Source of the DNA: Anaerolineae bacterium
Lineage (GTDB): Bacteria > Chloroflexota > Anaerolineae > J102
Length of the DNA stretch: 8,254 nucleotides
Direction of reading: 5' to 3'
Assembly: GCA_026992375.1 (NCBI GenBank)
Contig: JALXAF010000081.1
Span: 1-8,254 of the forward strand
The stretch's first letter is position 1; each line of letters starts with the position of its first letter. Shown piece by piece: positions 1-5,743 of the stretch. The position numbers and the translations under genes were made by a program. The notes below the pieces were generated by a model. It did no database searches, was not told where the DNA came from, and worked only from the letters and a program-made list of their open reading frames with translations.

Positions 1-932
1 TTGATGGCCACGTCGGTCTCCAGCAGCCGGTCGTAGATGCTTTCCAACTGGCGCGGGGTGTAGTTGCGGGCTTGAGACATGGCTTTGCCGGTGGGGAAGG
101 GATGAAGATGCAGGGCGGATGCGATTTTATCCTTGCGCATCCCCCGCGCCATGTAATCCTTGACTTGCAGCAAGATGCGATACTGGCGCACGATCATGGT
201 GAGCAGATAGAGGGGGTGCGCGCCCTGATTGCGCATCTGGGCCAGGAGCCGGAAGGCGATGGCGGTGCGGCGATTGCCCAGCGCATCCACCATGTCGAAG
301 ATGCTGGCTTCCCGGGCGTAGGGGCACATCACGGCCAAGTCCGCCTTGCTGATGGGGCGATCGCCAGCGTAAAGGGCCAGTTTCTCCAATTCGCTGTTGA
401 TGAGACGCAGGTTGGGACCGATGAACGCGGCCAGGTCTTCAGCCACGCCTCTTTCCAGCCGGATGTTCATGGTTCGGGCGCGTTTCGCCACCCAGGCCGC
501 CAGCTCTCCTCGCTTGAGCTGGGGCGTCTCGAACAGGGTCACAACGCCCCCATCGCCCAATTTGTTCACCGCCTTCAGCACGGGATTGCGGGACGCCACC
601 TTTTTGCTCTCGTTCAGCACCAGGGTCGTAGTTTCGGGGATGGTGGGGATGTACTCGGCCAGCCAGGCCAGGAAATCCCTGGCCGTCTGGCTTTGCTTGC
701 CGTCCGGGCCTTTGCTTTTCGCCAGCCGCGTCAGCAGGTCGTTGACGATGACCAGCCGGAAATCGCCCAAAAATGGCGGTGAATCGCAGTGATGCTGCAA
801 TTGTTTTCTTGTCAGACTTCTCCCCTCCAGCGCCACGGTGTTCATTTCGGCCAGATCGCCCAGTCGGGCCTTGATCGCGGCAATGCGTTCGCTTCGCCCG
901 AATTCCTCATCCCCGTGGAACAAGTAGATCAC
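1..932 (-). CDS. holA: DNA polymerase III subunit delta (HolA), 3' end cut by window edge
   Basis: HolA is the clamp-loader subunit that opens the beta sliding clamp and loads it on primed DNA in the cytoplasm. The frame is open for 310 codons and leaves the left edge; the family is usually about 330-345 residues, so roughly 20-35 are missing. Recognisable segments are the N-terminal YLFHGDEEF (residues 3-11), the strand LGDFRLVIVND (55-65), the helix LINSELEKLALYAG (177-190), IFDMVDALGNR (211-221) and LTMIVRQYRILLQVKDY in the C-terminal collar region. I chose the GTG start because AGGAGG lies 9 nt upstream and the N-terminus matches the family; no ATG start fits. It is the last visible gene of a minus-strand run, 5 bp after the stop of the DUF6391-like gene, so it is probably co-transcribed and translationally coupled. 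No key region is missing in the visible part. Confidence 0.93.
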   Translation of the reverse strand, partial: MIYLFHGDEEFGRSERIAAIKARLGDLAEMNTVALEGRSLTRKQLQHHCDSPPFLGDFRLVIVNDLLTRLAKSKGPDGKQSQTARDFLAWLAEYIPTIPETTTLVLNESKKVASRNPVLKAVNKLGDGGVVTLFETPQLKRGELAAWVAKRARTMNIRLERGVAEDLAAFIGPNLRLINSELEKLALYAGDRPISKADLAVMCPYAREASIFDMVDALGNRRTAIAFRLLAQMRNQGAHPLYLLTMIVRQYRILLQVKDYMARGMRKDKIASALHLHPFPTGKAMSQARNYTPRQLESIYDRLLETDVAI

Positions 933-937
933 AGCGT

Positions 938-1465
938 TCAGCCTCCTGGCAATCGAGGATGCTCGTCGTAGGCGATGCCAATCCAGTGGAAAATCCGTTT
1001 TCCCACCTGTTTGCGCTGGATTTCGGTGATCCGCGCATGGGTGAAACTGGCGCTTGTGGTGAGTTTGGCCTGGAGTCGTAGCCCCACCACTTGTCCCAGC
1101 ACCACGCCCATCAGCGCGCCCAGCACGCCCGCGGGGATTTCTTCGGTGAGGCCGCGACGTTTGGTGCTGGCGGTGGCGAGCATGGTGCCGCCCGCGGCCA
1201 GCACCGCCGACGAAATCATGTTGGTGCCGCAATTGGGATGAATGGCAAGCTGATGCTCGCCGCCCTGAATGCGATTGATGGCCTCCTGCACGGCCTGGCG
1301 CAGCGTCTCTTCGGGGACGTTGCCATAGATGTAGAAGCCGCGGCTGTTGGATCGGCCCGCCATGCTCACATAGGGCATCATGCGACTGAGAACATGGATG
1401 GTTCCATGCTCGATGGCGTGATTCCATCGGATGTGATTGAGAAAATGGACGACTGACTCTTTCAT
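938..1465 (-). CDS. DUF6391-like small membrane protein
   Basis: A 175-residue protein of unknown function. The N-terminal HAIEHGTIHVL (residues 16-26) with its His/Glu/His cluster, HPNCGTN (76-82) and the following hydrophobic stretches resemble DUF6391, a family I recall from Chloroflexota and Cyanobacteria; this is from memory, not a search. Two membrane-spanning candidates are visible at about 83-100 (Ala/Gly-rich) and 111-132, separated by a charged loop TKRRGLTEE. The C-terminal part is basic and probably cytoplasmic. The H16-E19-H20 cluster could bind metal, but catalytic activity is not shown. The ATG has only a weak Shine-Dalgarno; it lies 22 bp after the DUF72 gene stop, so it is likely read from the same transcript. 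Its own stop codon lies 5 bp before holA. Confidence 0.75.
   Translation of the reverse strand: MKESVVHFLNHIRWNHAIEHGTIHVLSRMMPYVSMAGRSNSRGFYIYGNVPEETLRQAVQEAINRIQGGEHQLAIHPNCGTNMISSAVLAAGGTMLATASTKRRGLTEEIPAGVLGALMGVVLGQVVGLRLQAKLTTSASFTHARITEIQRKQVGKRIFHWIGIAYDEHPRLPGG
942..947 (-). promoter_or_regulatory. Shine-Dalgarno AGGAGG of holA
   Basis: Read on the minus strand, a perfect AGGAGG ends 9 nt before the GTG at 932-930. It lies inside the last codons (Pro-Gly-Gly-stop) of the preceding gene. It decides the GTG start of holA and suggests that translation of the two genes is coupled. Confidence 0.85.
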
Positions 1466-1487
1466 AACTGCTATTTTACCACAACCC

Positions 1488-2228
1488 TCATTTCGTGGAT
1501 GACTTGTCTCCGGCCGCTCTCAACATCTCCTGCAAGGTCAGGGCGTTGGTGATGGCTGCGCCCGATGCTGTGTTGTTGAAGATGCACCAGGTGACGGCTT
1601 GCTGCGACCAATGCAGCAAATTCTCGGCCAGTTCCTCCAGGAAGGCGGGCGAATAAGCCGATCGGTAGATTTCGGGCGAACCGTGCAGGCGCACATAGCA
1701 CAGGCCCGGCCAGCCTCCCGGCGCTGCGCCGCTCTCCACGGGAGCGGGATCGACCGCAGCCCGGGCCACGCGATATCGTTGCATCAGCGCGTCGGCCTCG
1801 GGCGTGAACCAGGATGCGTTGCGGGGCTCGCACGTCACCGGGCCTGTGAATTGCCCTCGCAGATATTCGAAAAACGGCCCGGCTACAGCGGGGTCGAAGG
1901 TCAGGCTGGGAGGCAGTTGCAGCAACAAGACGCCCAGCTTTTCGCCCAACTGCGTCACCCCGGCCAGAAAATCATCCAGCAACTGGGGCTGGCACAGGCG
2001 TTTGTAGTGGGTGATGCTGCGATGCGCCTTGACGGCAAAGCGGAAATAGTCGGGAGTCGAGTCGGCCCAGCGGGCGTAGGTGGCGGGCTTGTGAAAGCGA
2101 TAGAACGACGTGTTGATCTCCACCGCTGGCAGTGTCCGGGCGTAACGCTGCAAATGCGTTCCCTCGCCCGGAAATGCAGCGGCCTGTTGCCAGGGGATGG
2201 ACCAACCGGCGCAGCCGATGTAGATCAT
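1488..2228 (-). CDS. DUF72 family protein (YecE-like)
   Basis: A complete 246-residue DUF72 protein with a predicted TIM-barrel-type fold; the biochemical role of the family is unsettled. Family motifs in order: GCAGWS (residues 5-10), VEINTSFYR (36-44), FRFAVKAHRSITH (62-74), LLLQLPPS (101-108), CEPRNASW (133-140), YVRLHGS (178-184) and FNNTASGAAITNA (217-229). The open frame extends far upstream, but residue 1 is set at 2228: the family begins with MIYIGCAGWS, an AGGAGG lies 5 nt before this ATG, and the extra upstream sequence is an out-of-frame shadow of the kinase gene. The start overlaps the kinase stop codon as ATGA, a classic coupling arrangement. Nothing is missing from the motif set. 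Confidence 0.92.
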   Translation of the reverse strand: MIYIGCAGWSIPWQQAAAFPGEGTHLQRYARTLPAVEINTSFYRFHKPATYARWADSTPDYFRFAVKAHRSITHYKRLCQPQLLDDFLAGVTQLGEKLGVLLLQLPPSLTFDPAVAGPFFEYLRGQFTGPVTCEPRNASWFTPEADALMQRYRVARAAVDPAPVESGAAPGGWPGLCYVRLHGSPEIYRSAYSPAFLEELAENLLHWSQQAVTWCIFNNTASGAAITNALTLQEMLRAAGDKSSTK

Positions 2229-3931
2229 GGCAACCTCCTGAGCACTGAGATGAGAAACCACACGCCCAATCCCGCTGAAACGAGGAAGCCCAGGGCGATG
2301 AGCGCTGTGACGATGGGGCTGGATGAGGCGCGGGGAATGAGAAAGGCCAGGGCCAGGATGAACGCGGCGATGAGCACGCTCACCGAGAGGCGGGTCAACG
2401 CCCGATCCATGCTCTCCAGCGCTGGTTTCTGTACGTTCATGTTCAATTCCAGGGGTAATTCGCCCGATTCCAGGCCATAAAGCAACCTGGCGCCGGCTCG
2501 CGGCGCAATAGCCAACACATCGGACCACGCCTGAATCTGGCCCAGCATCTGCGGCCCCCACACCGAAGGCGACCACATCTCTCGGGCCAGTGTGTGCACA
2601 AAGGGCTCCGAGACGGCGAAAATGTCGAAGTCGGGGTCCAGTTGCAGCCCCACGCCCTCCATCATGGCCAGGGTTTTGCCCAAAAGCCATAAATCTGATG
2701 GCAGACTCAGGTGATGCCGCCATGCGATGGGCATGATGTCGGAGACCACCTCTTTGGCCCGTAGCTCTTTCAGGGGCAGGCCGTTGTATTTTTCCAGCAG
2801 GCGGGAGATGTCTCGCTTGAGGGCCATGCGATTGACCCGGGCCGCGGCTGCGCCCATGCGGATGAGCTGCTCCACGATGGCATCCGCGTCCATTCGCACC
2901 GAAGCGATATACAACCTCACCAGATTCAGCCGATCCGCTTCGGAAAGATGTCCCACCATGCCGAAATCCATGGCTCCGATGACGTTGCCCGGCAGCACGT
3001 AAAAATTGCCGGGATGCGGGTCGGCGTGGAAGAAGCCATCCTCCAGCACTTCTTTGACGATGATGCGGGCGGCGTTCATGGCGACGATTTTGGGATCTAG
3101 CCCGGCCGCATTCAAGCCGTCTATGTCATCGATCTTCACGCCGCGCAGGCGTTCCAGCACCAAAACCTGCCTAGTTGTGAAATCCCAATACACTTTGGGG
3201 ATGTGGAGATAAGGTTCATCGGTGAAGTTGCGGCGGAATCGATCTGCATTGCGTCCTTCTCGCAGATAATTCAATTCGGTCTGCAGGGTGAAGGAAAAAT
3301 CAGCCACCACATCGACGGGATTGTAGAGTTCGCCCATGGCGGTGTGTTGCGCCAGTGCCGCCAGGTCTTCCAGAATGGCAATATCCGCCTGGATGGTGGG
3401 CCAGATGTCGGGCCGCTGCACTTTGATGACCACCTCTTCGCCGTTGAGCAGCGCGGCTGCATGAACTTGCGCCAGCGAGGCCGCGGCCAGAGGCTCGGAA
3501 TCGATGCTGGCGAACAAGTCGCTCCACGGCTGATTCCAGGCTGCGGACAACTGCGCTTCCACCTTCTCCCAGGGGATGGGCGGGGCGGAATCCTGGAGCT
3601 TGCTCAGCTCTTCGATGAAATCTGGCGGCAGGAGATCGGGCCGGGTGCTTATGATCTGCCCCAGCTTGATGAAGGTGGGCCCCAACTCCTCCAGAGCCAA
3701 GCGAAAATGCTGTGCGGGCGTCAGTCGCTCCCATTCGTGATCTTTTCGAAACAGGCGGGCGGGAGCCAGAAGCGCGCGTTCCACCCCCATCTGCTCCAGC
3801 ACGGCTCCAAACCCGTGTCGGGCGAAGACGGTGATGATCTGCCGATAGCGAGGCAGGTTGTGAACGCGTCGCACTGTGGTGAACATGAGCACTCTTCCGA
3901 TTCTATTATACCCCACGTAGGAAGTCTCCAT
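2225..3931 (-). CDS. ABC1/UbiB (AarF) family atypical kinase
   Basis: Membrane-anchored protein-kinase-like protein of the ABC1/UbiB/ADCK family, whose members support ubiquinone or other isoprenoid-lipid metabolism through ATPase or kinase activity. The longest frame is 568 residues. Visible motifs: the family KxGQ (K89-Q92, in FIKLGQ), the Ala-rich nucleotide loop AAASLAQVH (149-157), the lysine strand VVIKVQRP (K170), the catalytic-loop equivalent FFHADPHPGN (300-309, D304 and N309) and the DFG equivalent MDFG (D322). Two C-terminal membrane helices lie at about 514-533 and 539-558, as is usual for the family. The start is uncertain: ATG at 3931 has AAGGGG close before it, while the internal ATG at 3886 (residue 16, MFTTVRR) fits the usual family N-terminus at least as well. 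A TATAAT lies between the two. First gene of the minus-strand run; its stop overlaps the DUF72 start. The chemical substrate cannot be told from sequence, and no ubi/men genes are next to it. Confidence 0.94.
   Translation of the reverse strand: METSYVGYNRIGRVLMFTTVRRVHNLPRYRQIITVFARHGFGAVLEQMGVERALLAPARLFRKDHEWERLTPAQHFRLALEELGPTFIKLGQIISTRPDLLPPDFIEELSKLQDSAPPIPWEKVEAQLSAAWNQPWSDLFASIDSEPLAAASLAQVHAAALLNGEEVVIKVQRPDIWPTIQADIAILEDLAALAQHTAMGELYNPVDVVADFSFTLQTELNYLREGRNADRFRRNFTDEPYLHIPKVYWDFTTRQVLVLERLRGVKIDDIDGLNAAGLDPKIVAMNAARIIVKEVLEDGFFHADPHPGNFYVLPGNVIGAMDFGMVGHLSEADRLNLVRLYIASVRMDADAIVEQLIRMGAAAARVNRMALKRDISRLLEKYNGLPLKELRAKEVVSDIMPIAWRHHLSLPSDLWLLGKTLAMMEGVGLQLDPDFDIFAVSEPFVHTLAREMWSPSVWGPQMLGQIQAWSDVLAIAPRAGARLLYGLESGELPLELNMNVQKPALESMDRALTRLSVSVLIAAFILALAFLIPRASSSPIVTALIALGFLVSAGLGVWFLISVLRRLP
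2234..2239 (-). promoter_or_regulatory. Shine-Dalgarno AGGAGG of the DUF72 gene
   Basis: A perfect AGGAGG on the minus strand lies 5 nt before the ATG at 2228-2226 and within the last codons of the kinase gene. It fixes the DUF72 start in preference to the much longer upstream open frame. Confidence 0.8.
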
Positions 3932-3959
3932 CTTCCCCTTGGCAAGGGGATTGATTATA
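3905..3959 (-). promoter_or_regulatory. Candidate promoter elements for the minus-strand kinase operon
   Basis: Two perfect TATAAT hexamers occur on the minus strand, at 3959-3954 and 3910-3905. Neither has a good TTGACA-like hexamer at 16-18 bp. The first would give a short leader before the ATG at 3931. The second would force use of the ATG at 3886 with a leader of only about a dozen bases. One or both may be the -10 of the operon promoter; the choice is open. Confidence 0.4.
3935..3949. repeat. 15-bp perfect palindrome between the divergent genes
   Basis: CCCCTTGGCAAGGGG: two 7-bp arms (CCCCTTG / CAAGGGG) around one central base. It sits between the two minus-strand TATAAT elements and next to the -35 of the plus-strand promoter. 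It could be an operator for a dimeric regulator or a short leader hairpin; there is no second copy in this window. Confidence 0.55.
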
Positions 3960-3979
3960 TGCCTTTCATTGTGTAAAAT
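3951..3979 (+). promoter_or_regulatory. Sigma70-type promoter of the spoVS-like gene
   Basis: TTGATT at 3951-3956 and TAAAAT at 3974-3979, separated by exactly 17 bp. Transcription would begin near 3986, giving a leader of about 64 nt before the ATG at 4050. The -35 hexamer overlaps the minus-strand TATAAT at 3959-3954, so the two divergent promoters could compete for RNA polymerase. Confidence 0.6.
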
Positions 3980-4049
3980 AGAATAGGTGTTGCAGTACTG
4001 TCATCCCGCCCCCATTCAACAACCTTCCAACGTTGCAGGAGCAAGCATC

Positions 4050-4412
4050 ATGGAACTCATCAAGGTTTCGGCCAGATCTCGTTCGACCGCTGTGGCGGGT
4101 GCAATTGCAGGCGTCATTCGCGAGCAAGGCTATGCCGAAGTTCAGGCAATTGGCGCCAGTGCGGTCAATCAGGCCGTCAAGGCCACGGCTATCGCTCGCG
4201 GCTATCTGCAGGAGGATGGCATAGCCATTGCTTGCATCCCCGTCTTCACTGAGGTCAGTATCCAGGGGCTGGAGCGGACAGCGGTCAAGTTGGTGGTGTG
4301 GACTGTGGCGAAAGAAAGTCTGCCCGAGCGTTTGGTTGCCCTGTTCGAAGCGGAGAGGCGGGCTCAGGACGCCTCTTCAGATGTGATGTCGATGGATGAG
4401 CTTGAATCCTGA
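4050..4412 (+). CDS. spoVS: SpoVS-family (Alba-like) protein with C-terminal extension
   Basis: A 120-residue protein. Residues 1-84 match the SpoVS family closely: MELIKVSARS at the start, VAGAIAGVIREQG (15-27), the hallmark VQAIGASAVNQAVKATAIAR (31-50), IACIPVFTEV (60-69) and ERTAVKLVV (75-83). SpoVS acts in stage V sporulation in Bacillus, but homologs are widespread in non-sporulating bacteria and have an Alba-like, possibly nucleic-acid-binding fold. Typical members are about 86 residues. Here about 36 residues follow, with a predicted helix ESLPERLVALFEAERRAQD (89-107) and an acidic tail. The start is the ATG at 4050, because AGGAG lies 8 nt upstream and the family begins here; the frame is open further upstream to 3987, but that part has no family match. 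Expressed alone from its own promoter and closed by a terminator. Confidence 0.92.
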   Translation: MELIKVSARSRSTAVAGAIAGVIREQGYAEVQAIGASAVNQAVKATAIARGYLQEDGIAIACIPVFTEVSIQGLERTAVKLVVWTVAKESLPERLVALFEAERRAQDASSDVMSMDELES

Positions 4413-4417
4413 TAGAG

Positions 4418-4450
4418 AAATCCCGCTGACGAAACGTCGGCGGGATTTTT
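4418..4450 (+). terminator. Rho-independent terminator after the spoVS-like gene
   Basis: The arms AAATCCCGC (4418-4426) and GCGGGATTT (4440-4448) pair over 9 bp. The stem continues through a T-G wobble and GACG/CGTC around an AAA loop, and the strand ends in five Ts. It begins 5 bp after the stop codon. In the minus direction the hairpin also forms but is followed by only three Ts, so it may serve the convergent LLM gene less efficiently. Confidence 0.88.
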
Positions 4451-4456
4451 GTCGAT

Positions 4457-5476
4457 TTAATCGGTTTTGAGTGAGGCCAAGAGTCGCCGCCAGCCATCGT
4501 CGTTTTCGCCCGGAACAAAGGGGATGTAGAGGGTCGCGCGTTGCAGCAGGTCGCCGTAACGCTCCTGGATTGCCGGGCCAATTTCATCCCAATCGCCCGT
4601 TACAGCGAAAACGTTTATCATCTCATCGGTGATGAGTGCGGGCATCTTGTCCCATTGCTTGCGCACGGCCATCTTGCCCAGAGCGTCGCCGATCTCTCCC
4701 CATTCGTGTTGTTCCAGCACCGGGCGATAGGAGGGCGTGGAGGCGTAGAAGGCGATCTGCATTCGCACCTGTTGGCGGCGCATGGCCCGCTCCTGTTCGT
4801 TGTCTCCAACGATGGCGAAAACGGTGGTGCTGAAGGTCACATCCTCCACGCTCCGCCCCGCCTTCTCCGCCCCCGCGGCCACCCAGGGACGAATGCGTTC
4901 TCGCAGATAGTCGATGGTGTGGAAAGGATGCACGTGAAAACCATCGCACATCTCGCCCGCCAGTTCGCAAAGACGCCGGTTGACGCCGGCGATGTAAATG
5001 GGAATATCGGGATGCTCGATGGGGCCGGGGTTGAAGAAGGGAGACATCAACGTCATCTTGTAGAATTCACCGCGGAAATTCAGCTTCTCGTTGTATTGCC
5101 ATGCTCGCCAGATGTGGCGCAAGGCGAGGATGTACTCCCGTAGTCGAGCCGCGGGTTTGCTCCAGGGCATGGCAAACCGGCGTTCGATGTGGGGTTTGAT
5201 TTGGGTGCCCAGGCCCAGGATGAAGCGCCCCTGGCTGTACCGGGCCATATCCCAGGCGACATAGGCTGTGTGCATGGGGCTGCGGGCGAATGCGACGGCG
5301 ATGGCCGTTCCCAGTTCGATGTCGTGGGTGTGTTCGGCAACCAGCGCCAGTTGCGGGAAGGGGTCGTGGCGGGTTTCGGGCGTCCAAATGGCGTCAAACC
5401 CCATGGATTCTGCAGCGGTGACGGTTTTTCTGATCTGTGAAAGCGTGTCCGCATCGAGGACGATATCCAGCTTCAT
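4457..5476 (-). CDS. LLM-class F420-dependent oxidoreductase
   Basis: A complete 339-residue luciferase-like (TIM-barrel) flavin/F420 oxidoreductase, presumably cytoplasmic. Recognisable parts: GFDAIWTPETRHDPF (26-40), the barrel segment IELGTAIAVAFARSPMH (53-69), MARYSQGRFILGLGTQ (77-92) followed by the HIERRF segment (96-101), and IPIYIAGVN (158-166). It resembles the TIGR03617-type F420 subgroup in length and motifs, which is an inference from memory; FMN use cannot be excluded and the substrate is unknown. The open frame reaches 5647, but the upstream part is not family-like and crosses AT-rich intergenic sequence. The start MKLDIVLD at 5476 fits the family, although its Shine-Dalgarno (AGGG) is weak. 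The gene stands alone, convergent with spoVS and divergent from the secreted modular protein. Confidence 0.9.
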   Translation of the reverse strand: MKLDIVLDADTLSQIRKTVTAAESMGFDAIWTPETRHDPFPQLALVAEHTHDIELGTAIAVAFARSPMHTAYVAWDMARYSQGRFILGLGTQIKPHIERRFAMPWSKPAARLREYILALRHIWRAWQYNEKLNFRGEFYKMTLMSPFFNPGPIEHPDIPIYIAGVNRRLCELAGEMCDGFHVHPFHTIDYLRERIRPWVAAGAEKAGRSVEDVTFSTTVFAIVGDNEQERAMRRQQVRMQIAFYASTPSYRPVLEQHEWGEIGDALGKMAVRKQWDKMPALITDEMINVFAVTGDWDEIGPAIQERYGDLLQRATLYIPFVPGENDDGWRRLLASLKTD

Positions 5477-5537
5477 GTGGGCAACCCTGTGGATAACTTG
5501 TGGAAATTGTGGAAAAAAACGAGCTGGCTGTGGAATA
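5476..5537 (-). promoter_or_regulatory. Cluster of DnaA-box-like 9-mers
   Basis: Read on the minus strand: TTATCCACA (5496-5488, exact DnaA-box consensus), ATTTCCACA (5507-5499), TTTTCCACA (5516-5508) and TATTCCACA (5537-5529), with a degenerate TTGCCCACA at 5484-5476. All share the same orientation, and starts are spaced 12, 11, 9 and 21 bp, close to helical phasing. They lie immediately upstream of the LLM start, so bound DnaA could repress that gene, or the cluster could be a DnaA-titration or origin-like site. The sequence match is seen directly; function is inferred. Confidence 0.5.
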
Positions 5538-5543
5538 AGTATA
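5538..5543 (-). promoter_or_regulatory. Possible -10 of the LLM oxidoreductase gene
   Basis: TATACT on the minus strand, with only a poor -35 (TTCAGG) at 17 bp. Transcription would begin about 55 nt before the ATG, so the DnaA-like boxes would lie across and just downstream of the start of transcription. Confidence 0.35.
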
Positions 5544-5595
5544 CAATCTCTGCGGGTGCGCCTGAAAAATGGGCAGAGGAAGTAGTGTGCATTTT

Positions 5596-5623
5596 TTGAG
5601 AAAACAATTGAGCCTGATATACT
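5596..5623 (+). promoter_or_regulatory. Sigma70-type promoter of the secreted modular protein
   Basis: TTGAGA (5596-5601) and TATACT (5618-5623) are 16 bp apart, and TGA precedes the -10 as an extended -10 element. Transcription would start near 5630, leaving a leader of about 114 nt before the ATG at 5744. Confidence 0.6.
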
Positions 5624-5680
5624 TAAACACGACAGCCTCCTCGTCATTTGGCCACCTTCTCGCCCATAAACTAATTCTCG

Positions 5681-5704
5681 TAGCGGGTCGTTCTCGATCC
5701 GCTA
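5681..5704 (+). other. Leader hairpin upstream of the secreted modular protein
   Basis: TAGCGGGTCG (5681-5690), loop TTCT, CGATCCGCTA (5695-5704). All ten pairs form, one as a G-U wobble. It lies inside the predicted 5' leader, 39 nt before the start codon, and has no T-run after it, so it does not look like a simple terminator. It may protect the mRNA, act as a regulator site, or be chance. Confidence 0.5.
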
Positions 5705-5743
5705 TTCTATCGCGCCTAAAAAATTTCTTCTGAGGAAGGATAC

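Noticed and set aside
72..782. A 236-residue open frame on the plus strand
   Set aside because: It is antisense to holA, which has family motifs and a strong Shine-Dalgarno. The plus-strand product is low in hydrophobic order and has no recognisable motif.
1599..2480. A 293-residue open frame on the plus strand
   Set aside because: It crosses two well-supported minus-strand genes (DUF72 and kinase) and matches neither a domain nor a start signal.
2229..2723. N-terminal extension of the DUF72 frame
   Set aside because: The extra 165 residues overlap the kinase gene in another frame and contain no domain. The ATG at 2228 has a perfect Shine-Dalgarno and the family N-terminus.
3203..3976. A 257-residue open frame on the plus strand
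   Set aside because: It is antisense to the kinase gene, including its catalytic motifs, and continues through the promoter region without any family match.
3993..4000. 8-bp palindrome CAGTACTG in the spoVS leader
   Set aside because: Too short to distinguish from chance and not repeated in the control region.
5548..5578. Inverted repeat CTCTGC / GCAGAG
   Set aside because: The arms are only 6 bp with a 19-nt loop and no T-run, too weak to call a hairpin or terminator.
5477..5647. N-terminal extension of the LLM frame
   Set aside because: It covers the AT-rich intergenic region with the DnaA-like boxes and promoter elements, has no match to the family and lacks a Shine-Dalgarno.
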